A stretch of DNA of 64,000 nt from Prauserella salsuginis (GTDB lineage: Bacteria; Actinomycetota; Actinomycetes; Mycobacteriales; Pseudonocardiaceae), in assembly GCF_024648885.1 (NCBI RefSeq), contig NZ_JANBBF010000012.1, positions 62,001-126,000 on the forward strand, given 5' to 3'. Numbering within the stretch: the stretch's first letter is position 1; every line of letters begins with the position of its first letter. Below are positions 44,863-54,902 of the stretch, piece by piece. The notes beneath the pieces were generated by a model. That model searched no databases, had not been told where the DNA came from, and saw only the letters and a program-made list of their open reading frames with translations. The translations under genes were made by a program, and so were the position numbers.

Positions 44863-45738
44863 TCAGGGCTTCTCGGGGTTGTCCAGTCCGAAAAGCCGTA
44901 CCGCGTTGTCTTTGAGGACGAGTGGACGGACTTCGTCCTTGATTTCGAGCTTTGCGAAGTCGCTCAACCAGCGATCCGGTGACAACGCGGGGAAGTCGGA
45001 TCCGAAGAGCATCTTCCTCTTCAGTAGCGAGTTCGTCTGGGCCACGAGCTGGGGCGGGAAGTACTTGGGGGACCAGCCGGACAGGTCGATGTACACCTGC
45101 GGCTTGTGGCCTGCTATAGCGAGCGCCTCGTCCTGCCATGGCACCGATGGGTGCGCGATGATGATCGGCATGTCGGGAAAGTCGACAGCGACGTCGTCGA
45201 GGTACATGGGATTCGAGTACTTCAACCGGATTCCTCCGCCTCCTCGTTGTCCCGCGCCGACACCGGTCTGACCGCTGTGGAAGAGGGCGGGCAGGCCTGC
45301 TTCGCTGATCACCTCGTAGAGCGGGTAGGCCATCGGGTCGTTCGGAAAGAACCCCTGGTCGCTGGGGTGGAACTTGAATCCGCGGACAAGATGTTCGTCG
45401 ATAAGCCGGCGGGCGGCCCGCACGGCCGCGGCGCCGTGTGCAGGATCGACGCTGGCGAACGGTATGAGCGTATCCGGATACTCCGCAGCCTGTTCGGCGA
45501 TCTCCTCGTTGGAGACCCTCGGATCGTGGCCTGTCCGGCTGGCCGAGTCGACTGTAAACACGATCGCCGCCATGGAGCGCTCGCGGTAATACTGCGCCAG
45601 TTCCGGCACAGTGAACTCACGGATGGTCCCGAACGTGCCTGCCAGGGCATCGGTACCGGAATCCGACCGCTGATGCTCGGTCACAGACGCGAGGACATGG
45701 GTGTGCACGTCGATCGCGGTCAGCCGACTGACGTCCAT
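44863..45738 (-). CDS. Amidohydrolase (amidohydrolase_2), possibly a beta-ketoacyl-CoA hydrolase
   Basis: A 291-residue metal-dependent hydrolase of the amidohydrolase_2 group, with DVHTHV at the N-terminus, GFKFHPSDQGFFPND, HSGQTG, AHPSVPW and the C-terminal GSDFPALSPDRW aspartate. The ATG at 45738 has AGGGAGAG 6 bases upstream; the frame to 45840 is not needed. Proteins of this kind include decarboxylases and, in Rhodococcus p-coumarate catabolism, the CouO-type hydrolase that cleaves an aryl beta-ketoacyl-CoA. Given the carboxylase/ligase operon nearby, cleavage of an aroylacetyl-CoA is a reasonable guess, but the function is not settled. Confidence 0.75.
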   Translation of the reverse strand: MDVSRLTAIDVHTHVLASVTEHQRSDSGTDALAGTFGTIREFTVPELAQYYRERSMAAIVFTVDSASRTGHDPRVSNEEIAEQAAEYPDTLIPFASVDPAHGAAAVRAARRLIDEHLVRGFKFHPSDQGFFPNDPMAYPLYEVISEAGLPALFHSGQTGVGAGQRGGGGIRLKYSNPMYLDDVAVDFPDMPIIIAHPSVPWQDEALAIAGHKPQVYIDLSGWSPKYFPPQLVAQTNSLLKRKMLFGSDFPALSPDRWLSDFAKLEIKDEVRPLVLKDNAVRLFGLDNPEKP

Positions 45739-45974
45739 GCGGCTCTCCCTGTTGAGTCGGTTGATGCGCGCCGGGAAATCGGCGCGTTCACTCCAGTGAC
45801 ATACGCTAGGCACAGCAGCTCGCACGTGCCCACCGAGCAATGACCGATCGCAGTCGGCTGTTCAGCCACCTGAAGGTGCGACGGATGACGTAGATCCGTG
45901 CTGGCAGGTAGCAATAAGCCGCCCGATGGGCATGCTGGCGGGAGTACCTGACGACGACGTCGGGAGGAGGTCAC

Positions 45975-47555
45975 ATGTCCGGTTCCGAGTTACCCTTTGG
46001 GTGGGCCGATCTCGCCATTTGCGCTCCGGAGGGGCTCGCGGTTGTTGATCCGGACGGTCTCTTCGTGCAGCTCAATGCGGCTGGGGTGGAGCTGTGCGCC
46101 TGTCCTGCTGAGGGCTTGATTGGGACGCGAGCGCCGTTCGAGCTGACTCAGCACCGGTCGGCGGAGCCTCTCAGGCTTCTCGACGACGGAGCCACGGAAC
46201 AACTCTGCACCTGGGCCCCGACCGCTGGCGTGCGCCGTGAGTTCGCGTACCGGACTCGGCTCCTGTCCGCCGACACGGGACATACGGTCGTCGCGTTTCG
46301 AGACGTCGGAAGGGAGCGGCATCGCCAGCGCCGAGTCGCCGCTATCGCCCGCTCGGCCACCAAGCTGGCGTCCGAGGGGTCGATCACAGCGACGCTCGAC
46401 ACGCTGGCCAGGGAGGTGCTCCAGGCTGACGCGCTTGCCGGTGTCCAGATCCTCACTCTGGACGAGTCGAACACCGGACTGCGGATCATGGGATCGGCGG
46501 GGTTTCGACGTTGGCCTGACTTCTTCGAGCGGTTGATGCAGTGTCGGGAACGCGGCGCTTCGCTGAAGATGCTCGAGTCGCTCCAGCTTCGTGAACCGAT
46601 CGTCGTCGCGGACCGGTGGGATGCAATTCAACGGGATCCGTCCTGGGAGCCCCTGCACGAGTATCTCGGTGAACTCGAATGGGACTGGTTCGCCAGCGTC
46701 CCGCTGATTACCCGAGGCCGGTCGGCGGGCGTTCTCAACGCTTTCTTCGTTCCAGGGCAGGTCGTGGGCCAACGGACCCTCGAGTTCCTGCTCGCGATGG
46801 CCGAGCAAGCTGCGATCGCGGTCGACTACGCGTCGCTCCTGCAGAACGAGCGCGAGCTCGCCCGCAGGGAGGAACGTCAACGGCTGGCCCGTGACCTGCA
46901 CGACTCCGTCGTTCAGCAGGTCTTCTCGATCGGGATGCAGGCGAAGTCCATGGGGGTGGTCGGCGCGCGGGGCACGGACGTGTCGGCTGAGAGCGTTAGG
47001 CGATTTTCCGAGGAGGTCGGCCGGTTGTCGAGGACCGTTCTCGCCGACCTTCGAGCGATGGTGCACGAACTACGGCCGTCTTCGTCAGTCGAACTGGGAT
47101 TGGGGGAGGCGGTCCGGGCCTTGGTCACGAGCACGATCAACCGAACTCCGCTGGAGGTCAGCCTCAGCGTCGGTCAGGGACTCGATCGGACCTCGCCGGA
47201 GATGGCTGAGGATGTTTACCGCATCCTTGCCGAGGCGCTCCACAACGTCGTCAAGCATGCTCAGGCCGAGCACGTGACGATCCGCCTGGGCGTGGATGAC
47301 GATTCCCTCAGGGCCACGATTTCCGACGACGGCCGTGGAGTGCGCGATGACGGAGATCCCGACAGCGGGTACGGGCTGACGGGCATGCGTGAGCGTGCCG
47401 AACGCTGGGGCGGGACGGTTCACATTCGCGCTCGGTCGTCCGGAGGCACATCGGTACGTGTACTGGTGCCGCTGCTGTTGCCGGTGTTGGGAAATGCGGC
47501 ACAGAACGGGGTCATGTCGGACGAACACACGGATTCGGAGGACTGCACATCATGA
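45975..47555 (+). CDS. Sensor histidine kinase (PAS-GAF-HisKA_3, NarL type)
   Basis: This 526-residue soluble kinase has an N-terminal PAS-like domain (about 10-110), a GAF domain (about 135-285), the HisKA_3 dimerisation helix with phospho-acceptor His309 (RQRLARDLHDSVVQQVF) and a C-terminal HATPase (ALHNVVKHAQAEH; DDGRGV; GYGLTGMRERA). No membrane segment, so it senses an intracellular ligand. The start follows GGGAGGAGG by 6-7 bases. It is divergent from the amidohydrolase gene and coupled to its response regulator by ATGA. Confidence 0.88.
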   Translation: MSGSELPFGWADLAICAPEGLAVVDPDGLFVQLNAAGVELCACPAEGLIGTRAPFELTQHRSAEPLRLLDDGATEQLCTWAPTAGVRREFAYRTRLLSADTGHTVVAFRDVGRERHRQRRVAAIARSATKLASEGSITATLDTLAREVLQADALAGVQILTLDESNTGLRIMGSAGFRRWPDFFERLMQCRERGASLKMLESLQLREPIVVADRWDAIQRDPSWEPLHEYLGELEWDWFASVPLITRGRSAGVLNAFFVPGQVVGQRTLEFLLAMAEQAAIAVDYASLLQNERELARREERQRLARDLHDSVVQQVFSIGMQAKSMGVVGARGTDVSAESVRRFSEEVGRLSRTVLADLRAMVHELRPSSSVELGLGEAVRALVTSTINRTPLEVSLSVGQGLDRTSPEMAEDVYRILAEALHNVVKHAQAEHVTIRLGVDDDSLRATISDDGRGVRDDGDPDSGYGLTGMRERAERWGGTVHIRARSSGGTSVRVLVPLLLPVLGNAAQNGVMSDEHTDSEDCTS

Positions 47556-48253
47556 ACGCTCCCAGTGAGTCGAACGCCGTATCGCGGCCTGATGGCAAGG
47601 ATCAGGTGCGCGTCTTGATCGTCGATGACCACGCCGTTGTTCGACGTGGTATCCGGGCCTATCTCGAAGTCCTGGACGACTTGGAGGTTGCCGACGAGGC
47701 CAGTGACGGGAAGGCGGCCCTCGATCGAATCGAGGCGATGGCGGCGCACGGGGATCTACCGGACGTCGTGCTCCTCGACCTGCTGATGCCGAAGGTGGAC
47801 GGTACAGCTGCGACCGCACGCATCACACAGCGTTTTCCTGGAGTGCGGGTCGTAGTACTGACGAGCTTCGGCGAAACCGAGCGCGTTCATGCTGCGCTCG
47901 CCAACGGCGCCTCCGGCTATCTCCTCAAAGACGCTGAGCCCTCCGAAGTGGTCGCAGCTATCCGCGCGGCCGCGCGAGGAGACGTGTTCCTGGACCCCGC
48001 AGTAGCACGCCAACTGACCCAGGAGATCGTCGCTCCGCCGACGGGGATTAGCGCCCTGACCGGTCGGGAGCGAGACGTGCTGATTCTCGTCGCTAACGGC
48101 TACTCGAACCGGGAGATCGCCGACGAGCTCGTCATCAGCGAACGGACGGCTCGTACGCACGTAAGCAACGTGCTGCGCAAACTTCAGTTGACTTCGCGTA
48201 CCCAGGCCGCCCTGGTCGCCGTCTATCAGGGGCTGGTTCCGCCGCAGATCTGA
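47552..48253 (+). CDS. NarL/LuxR-type response regulator
   Basis: A 233-residue response regulator with receiver domain (DDH at 25-27, phospho-acceptor Asp76 in LLDLLMPKVDG, switch Thr in VLTSFGE, Lys in YLLKDAEP) and a C-terminal LuxR helix-turn-helix (LTGRERDVLILVANGYSNREIADEL and RTARTHVSNVLRKL). Partner of the upstream kinase. The likely target promoters are the amidohydrolase gene and possibly the carboxylase operon, by proximity only. Confidence 0.9.
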   Translation: MNAPSESNAVSRPDGKDQVRVLIVDDHAVVRRGIRAYLEVLDDLEVADEASDGKAALDRIEAMAAHGDLPDVVLLDLLMPKVDGTAATARITQRFPGVRVVVLTSFGETERVHAALANGASGYLLKDAEPSEVVAAIRAAARGDVFLDPAVARQLTQEIVAPPTGISALTGRERDVLILVANGYSNREIADELVISERTARTHVSNVLRKLQLTSRTQAALVAVYQGLVPPQI

Positions 48254-48680
48254 CTGCCGTAACTACGACGAATGACGTCGGCGGCGCACGACGGACGTTG
48301 CCAGCGGAACCATCGGTCAGATCCTTCGATGTGAGGTCTTTGCCAGCGTCGAGCAAGTATAGCCGGACGTTCAGCGCTGCCGGGCCGCCGACCGTGGTGA
48401 AGGACTGTTCGCAACGAGATCGATGTCCTTCTGTGGTCGATCGTGCTCACCGCGTTGTCGCGGGTGGTTGCCACCATTCCCGGCTCGGGTCAGCTCGTCG
48501 AAGCGATCGACCGGGACGAGCCGGTCCCGGAAAACGTCCGATCGCCACAGCCTGTACTCGCCCCCTGTGGCGACAGGATCCCACCCCACGGCGGTCGCGG
48601 AGCAGCTCCACGCGGAGGCCCGCTCAACGACGAGTTGACTGACTACCTGCCCGCTCCGCTCGACTTCGGAGGAGACTGAC
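48254..48680. other. Stretch with gene fragments
   Basis: About 430 bases. A plus-strand frame ending [17 protein letters not shown] just before the MaoC-like fragment (GGAGGAG then ATG) looks like the tail of a former upstream gene, but it is too short and degraded to name. Confidence 0.4.
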
Positions 48681-48860
48681 ATGCCCAGGACCGCGCACCG
48701 CGCCAAAGGCGTCCGAGCACTTCCCCTCGGCAAGGAGCTCGGTCAGAGCGGCCTGGAGGATATCACCCGGGAGACCGTCGACAAGTTCGCTGACGCCGCC
48801 GGCGACCACCATTGGATCCACGTGGACCCGGGAGCGGGCGAAGGACGGCCCCTTCGGCAA
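48681..48860 (+). pseudogene. Truncated MaoC-like dehydratase
   Basis: A GGAGGAG site followed by an ATG at 48681 opens a frame with the N-terminal half of a MaoC hot-dog hydratase: [20 protein letters not shown] and the catalytic [13 protein letters not shown] motif. Beyond about residue 52 the sequence loses similarity and stops at 48918-48920, so the HGFLTLS half is missing. A broken copy of a roughly 150-residue protein. Confidence 0.75.
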
Positions 48861-49001
48861 CAAGATCCGGCTTCGATTTATAACCGGCCGACGTCAAGGT
48901 CTAAGGCCGTACAGCCTTGAAGTCGGGCTCGTAGGAACAGTCTGTCGGTTCGATGTCTCGGAGTCCTCGGTCACACAGGGCACAGATACGCCACTACGCC
49001 G
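48861..49001. other. Short gap after the broken MaoC gene
   Basis: No gene seen; contains the junction where MaoC similarity is lost and the end of the LigM-like gene on the other strand. Confidence 0.4.
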
Positions 49002-50706
<1,705 letters not shown>

Positions 50707-51066
50707 ATGACGAGCCAGAGCAGGGTGGAGCTGCCGGGAACCTATGTCTTCGATGGGCCGACCAGTCGTCGGGGTCACAGTATGAACAAACTGTTCATGT
50801 CGCTGATCGACGAAGGCCTCCGCACCGAGTTTCTCGCCGACGAGTCGGCGTACTGCGCGCGTTTCGGTCTCTCCGAGGAGCAGACGACCGCCGTGCTGCA
50901 GCGCGACTGGCAGGCGATGCTCGATCTGGGTGGCAGCATCTTCTACGTCTACAAGCTCGCCATGCTGGACGGGCTTTCCATGCAATACCTCGGTGGCGTA
51001 TTCACAGGCATGTCCGAGGACGATTTCAAGGCCGCAATGTTGGCGGGAGGACGCACCGATGTCTGA
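50707..51066 (+). CDS. ligA: Protocatechuate/gallate 4,5-dioxygenase alpha subunit (LigA-like)
   Basis: This 119-residue small subunit matches LigA: PGTYVFDGPTSRRGHSMNKLFMSL at the N-terminus, then the helical FLADESAYCARFGLSEEQ region. LigA caps the active site of LigB. The ATG at 50707 has GGGAG 6 bases upstream. It overlaps the LigB gene by 8 bases. The two-gene alpha/beta arrangement is that of protocatechuate 4,5-dioxygenase; dedicated gallate dioxygenases are usually single fused chains, although LigAB itself also attacks gallate. Confidence 0.9.
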   Translation: MTSQSRVELPGTYVFDGPTSRRGHSMNKLFMSLIDEGLRTEFLADESAYCARFGLSEEQTTAVLQRDWQAMLDLGGSIFYVYKLAMLDGLSMQYLGGVFTGMSEDDFKAAMLAGGRTDV

Positions 51067-51916
51067 CGTGATTTGGGGGCTGGCAACATCGCACGTCCCG
51101 TCGATCGGCGCCGCGATGGACCGCGGGATGACCGATCAGCCCGTGTGGGCCCCGTTGTTCGAGGGCTACCAGCCCGCCCGGGATTGGCTTGCCCAGAACA
51201 TTCCGGACGTGGCGATCCTCGTCTACAACGATCACGCCAACGGCGTTGATCCGGATATCGTGCCGACGTTCGCGATCGGCGCCGCGGAGCGCTACCGCGT
51301 CGCGGATGAGGGGTTTGGCCGCCGTGCCGTGCCAGACGTGGTCGGCGATCCCGACCTGTCCTTCCACTTGCTGCACAATCTTGTCGACGAGGGTTTCGAC
51401 CTCACCATATTCCAGGAGCTCGACGTCGATCACGGGTTCACCGTGCCGCTGTCGGTGTGGACGCCGGACCCCGGCGATGCCTGGCCGTGCCCGGTCATCC
51501 CGATCATGGTCAACGTGATCCGTTACCCGCAGCCCACCGCCGCGCGCTGTTACGAGCTCGGCAAGGCACTGGGGCGCGCGATCGCGAGCTACCAGGGTGC
51601 GCGGACGGTCGGAATCCTCGGCACGGGCGGGATGTCTCATCAGCTTGCGGGGTCACGAGCCGGCTTCATCAATGTAGATTTCGACCTCATGTTCCTGGAA
51701 TCCATCGAGAAAGACCCTGAGAAACTGGCTTCGTTGAGTCGCGAGGAGCTGATTCGCCAAGCTGGTTCCGAGGGAATCGAGCTGATCATGTGGCTGGTGA
51801 TGCGTGGCGCGCTCAGCGAGCAGGTAGCGAATGTCCACACCGCGTATCACGTGCCCGCTTCGAACACCGCCGCGGGCCTGGCGCTGTTCGACAACCGGGT
51901 TGCCCAGACCGACTGA
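51059..51916 (+). CDS. ligB: Protocatechuate/gallate 4,5-dioxygenase beta subunit (LigB-like)
   Basis: This 285-residue type II extradiol dioxygenase has the ferrous ligands His12 (TSHVPSIG), His59 (NDHANG) and Glu241 (GIELIMW), and the catalytic base His194 (GGMSHQL), all at LigB positions. It opens protocatechuate to 4-carboxy-2-hydroxymuconate semialdehyde, or gallate to 4-oxalomesaconate. GGAGG lies 8 bases before the ATG. It is followed immediately by a decayed folate-synthesis gene and then the DesA-like operon. Among actinobacteria protocatechuate is usually cleaved at 3,4, so a 4,5-type enzyme is notable. Confidence 0.9.
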   Translation: MSDVIWGLATSHVPSIGAAMDRGMTDQPVWAPLFEGYQPARDWLAQNIPDVAILVYNDHANGVDPDIVPTFAIGAAERYRVADEGFGRRAVPDVVGDPDLSFHLLHNLVDEGFDLTIFQELDVDHGFTVPLSVWTPDPGDAWPCPVIPIMVNVIRYPQPTAARCYELGKALGRAIASYQGARTVGILGTGGMSHQLAGSRAGFINVDFDLMFLESIEKDPEKLASLSREELIRQAGSEGIELIMWLVMRGALSEQVANVHTAYHVPASNTAAGLALFDNRVAQTD

Positions 51917-51918
51917 CC

Positions 51919-52704
51919 GGATTCGTCCTGCCGTGGCCGCAGGACTCGTTTTCCGACGGCGGGCTGTACGACCGAACGGCCGCGGCCGTCGCCCACGGCG
52001 AACTGATGTGGGATTCGGGCGCCGACTACATCGACGTCGGCGGTGAATCGACTCGGCCGGGCGCCTCCCGCGTGCCGGCCTCTGAGGAGGTGCGGCGGGT
52101 CGTTCCCGTCGTCGAACGGATGGTTGCGACCGGGATCGCGGTGAGCATCGACACCACCAGGGCCGTAGTGGCGGAGGCCACTGTGGCCTCCGGAGCTCTG
52201 CTGGTCGACGACGTGAGTGCTGGCCTGGCCGATCCGGACTGGCCCACGTCGTGGCCCAGGCCGGGGTTCCATGGGTGCCCACCACTCCTGGGGAACGAGC
52301 CGTGACATGTACGCCACAGCCGTGTACCAGGATGTCGTCAGTGAGGTGGCCGAGGAGCTGCGGATTCGGGAGGACGCCGCTGTCGCAGGGGGTTGCTCCG
52401 GACCGAATCGTTCTGGAGCCGGACTGGGCTTCGCGGAGAGTCCCGACCATAACTGGACCTTGTTGGCGCACCTCGACGAGTTGCTGAGCCTCGGATTCCC
52501 GGTCGTGGTCGGGTCCTCGCACAAGAGTTTCTTGGCCGGTGTGCTCGCGGGCGCCAGGGCCGACGGACCTGCTCGCCTGCGGGTGCTCGCGGCCCAGGCA
52601 GGGGCGCGGGTGTCCGCGTCCACGATGTAGCGGCGTCTGCTGACGCGGCGCGTGTTGTCGATCGGATCGACGCTGGGCGGTCCGCCTCGCAGGCAAACGG
52701 CTGA
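51919..52704 (+). pseudogene. folP: Decayed dihydropteroate synthase (folP)
   Basis: Segments of dihydropteroate synthase occur in order but in different frames: QDSFSDGGLYDRTAAAV, DYIDVGGESTRPGASRV and SIDTTRAVVAEATV; then SRDMYATAVYQDVVSEVAEE; then APDRIVLEPDW; then NWTLLAHLDELLSLGFPVVVGSSHKSFL; and finally GVRVHDVAASADAARVVDRI to a stop at 52702-52704. At least three frameshifts and no start codon (the N-terminal MGILNVTP part is missing). An extra folate-synthesis gene makes sense in a tetrahydrofolate-dependent demethylation cluster, but this copy is dead. Confidence 0.85.
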
Positions 52705-53540
52705 CCGGCGCTCCCGGTTGTTGTCACGGACTGCATTGGTCTGGCACGCAGAGCGCACAGCGGCGATGCGGTATCGGCCCGCTGACGGCGATCCCTTGGG
52801 GTCGGCTCGCCGGGAGCGAACGGCTCAACGCCCGTCCCCACCTTGCGGCGGAAGTGGATGGCCGCGGCCTGCATTCCGGGCACATCCGGTACGAATGCCG
52901 AGGCAGCATCCCCGCTGATGCGCCTGCGCGGCTCGCCGGGCTCCGTGTTGGAGTACCCACATCTGATCGGGCCGCTGCCCCATCCCGCGTCACACGGTGC
53001 GCCTGCTGCCCCGTCATTCGACGTGTCTTGCCGGAGTTACCCGGTTTCGGTTTCGAAGTGGTCGCCACCGAGCCGGTGGGGGTCAGCCGCGGTCGGCGCA
53101 CGTTCTCGGCCCCATGCCACGGACGATGTCGTCGGCCGGTCCTCACGGCGAGCACGTCCCCGTGGCCGAGTGGGCCGGCCGCCTCCAAGTGGGTCCATCG
53201 ATGGGCCAACCGCCGTGTACTTCCAGGTACAGGAGGTCCATCGCTGGGCACGGCTGCCTCCGCGCTCGGCATCGCGGGCCGGATCGTCGAGAAGCTCGTC
53301 GCCTGGTCAGCAATGACGGTGACCTCGATGCCGAAGCTGGACACCAGTCTACGTCACTTGTCGCGGACCGTCCGCGACGCCAGGCGAGGACGGTTCCGGT
53401 CATCCGCGCGATCCCTGGTGAGGGGCCTGTTTCCTAGCGTCGTGGTAGGTCCGGAGCGCGACCCGGCGATGCTGTCGGCGGCGGCTTCGCGGGCGGTGCA
53501 TCCGACATGACGGCCACCCGAGAAAGGTTCGTACACGATC
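52705..53540. other. Decayed stretch upstream of the DesA-like gene
   Basis: About 840 bases with partial protein-like frames on the plus strand (IPWGRLAGSERLN and EVDGRGLHSGHIRYECRG near 52790-52900; LPELPGFGFEVVATEP near 53030) interrupted by frameshifts. They suggest one or more former genes, perhaps also of folate metabolism given the neighbours, but I cannot name a family. The promoter of the following operon presumably lies in its right part. Confidence 0.4.
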
Positions 53541-54902
53541 ATGACGTCCGAAAGTCTTGCGGCAGCGATCGCCCGTGTCGGAAACCCGGTCGACCTACTG
53601 CGCAACACCGCGGCCCGCGCTCACACGTTCCCTGTCGCTGCAGAGTTCAGCAACTGGCGTTCAGAGCAGCGCGCCTGGGCAGAATCCTGCGCACTGCTCG
53701 ATCAATCACACCACATGACCGACCTGTTCCTCGAAGGGCCGGATGCGCTGAAGCTGCTCAGCGACCTCGCGGTGAACACGTTCGCCAACTTCGGCGTGAA
53801 CAAGGCGAAGCAGTTCGTTGCCGTCAATCCCAGTGGACAACTGATCGGCGACGCGATCCTGTTCCACCTGGAGGAGGAGCTGTTTGACCTCGTGGGCCAT
53901 CCCATGGTGATCGATTGGGTACTGTTCCATCTCGATCGCGGTAGCTACCGGGTAACAGCTGAACGGGATGAGAACTCCGCAGTCCGCAAGTTCGGACCCC
54001 CCAAGTTCTACCGCTACGAGCTACAGGGCCCGACCGCCGCAGCGGTGCTCGAGCAGGCCACCGGCGCCGCCCTTCCCGAGACCAAGTTCTTCAACATGGC
54101 GGACTTCAGGATCGCCGGGCACACCGTGCGTGGGTTGCGTCACGGTATGGCGGGCCAGCCCGGCTTCGAGCTGTTCGGTCCATGGGACGAGGGTGAGGCC
54201 GTGCTCGGCGCACTGCTGGAGGCTGGTGAGGGCCACGGCCTGCTCCGGGCCGGCGCGAAGGCATACTCGACCGCGAACCTCGAATCGGGCTGGGTGCCGG
54301 CGCCGATTCCGGCGATCTTTGGCGATGACCCATTGCTCAACGAGTACCGCGAGTGGTTGCGCGCGTCGGCGGTCGGCGCGGTCGGTGGCAGCGTCGACTC
54401 CGAGGACATCGAGGACTACTACCTGACGCCGTACGACATCGGCTATGACCGCAACGTCAAGTTCGACCATGACTTCGTCGGTCGCGAGGCGTTGGAAGAA
54501 CTCGCGAAGAACCCTCCCCGTAGCAAGGTCACGCTCGTCTGGAACAACGACGACGTCACCGAGGCGCTGGGTTCACTGCTGTCCAAGGGTCCGGGCGCCA
54601 AGTACCTCGACCTACCCAAGATCCGTTATGCGCTGCACCAAGAGGACATGGTCCTCTGTGGAGGAGAGCAGATCGGTGTCTCGCTCGACTGCGGCTACAT
54701 CGCCAACGAGCGCGCCATGGTCTCGCTGGCGACCGTCGCGAAGGACTACGCCACGCCCGGCACCGAGGTGACGGTGGTTTGGGGAGAGGAGCCGAACTCG
54801 GCCAAGCCCCAGGTCGAGGAACACAAGAGCTGGAAGATCCGGGCAACGGTTGCGCCCGTGCCGTTCGTCCAGTTCGCGCGCACCAACTACCGGAGCAAAT
54901 GA
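53541..54902 (+). CDS. desA: Tetrahydrofolate-dependent aryl O-demethylase (DesA-like)
   Basis: A 453-residue GcvT-fold protein homologous to the LigM-like one in the same cluster (shared Nx[52 protein letters not shown]) but clearly divergent, with the AWAESCALLDQ segment recalling syringate O-demethylase DesA. It would transfer a methyl group from syringate (or vanillate) to THF. First gene of a plus-strand operon: metF, folD-like, purU and fchA-like follow, all of which handle the methyl group. The ribosome binding site is weak (AAAGG about 13 bases upstream). Which of the two demethylases uses which methoxy acid cannot be read from sequence. Confidence 0.83.
   Translation: MTSESLAAAIARVGNPVDLLRNTAARAHTFPVAAEFSNWRSEQRAWAESCALLDQSHHMTDLFLEGPDALKLLSDLAVNTFANFGVNKAKQFVAVNPSGQLIGDAILFHLEEELFDLVGHPMVIDWVLFHLDRGSYRVTAERDENSAVRKFGPPKFYRYELQGPTAAAVLEQATGAALPETKFFNMADFRIAGHTVRGLRHGMAGQPGFELFGPWDEGEAVLGALLEAGEGHGLLRAGAKAYSTANLESGWVPAPIPAIFGDDPLLNEYREWLRASAVGAVGGSVDSEDIEDYYLTPYDIGYDRNVKFDHDFVGREALEELAKNPPRSKVTLVWNNDDVTEALGSLLSKGPGAKYLDLPKIRYALHQEDMVLCGGEQIGVSLDCGYIANERAMVSLATVAKDYATPGTEVTVVWGEEPNSAKPQVEEHKSWKIRATVAPVPFVQFARTNYRSK

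Noticed and set aside
44606-45271. 221-codon plus-strand open frame opposite the amidohydrolase
   Set aside because: Shadow of the amidohydrolase and of the decayed stretch next to it; no domain.
52854-53510. 218-codon plus-strand open frame as a real gene
   Set aside because: Protein-like pieces appear only in parts and in neighbouring frames; no ribosome binding site or family match, so it is described as decayed sequence.
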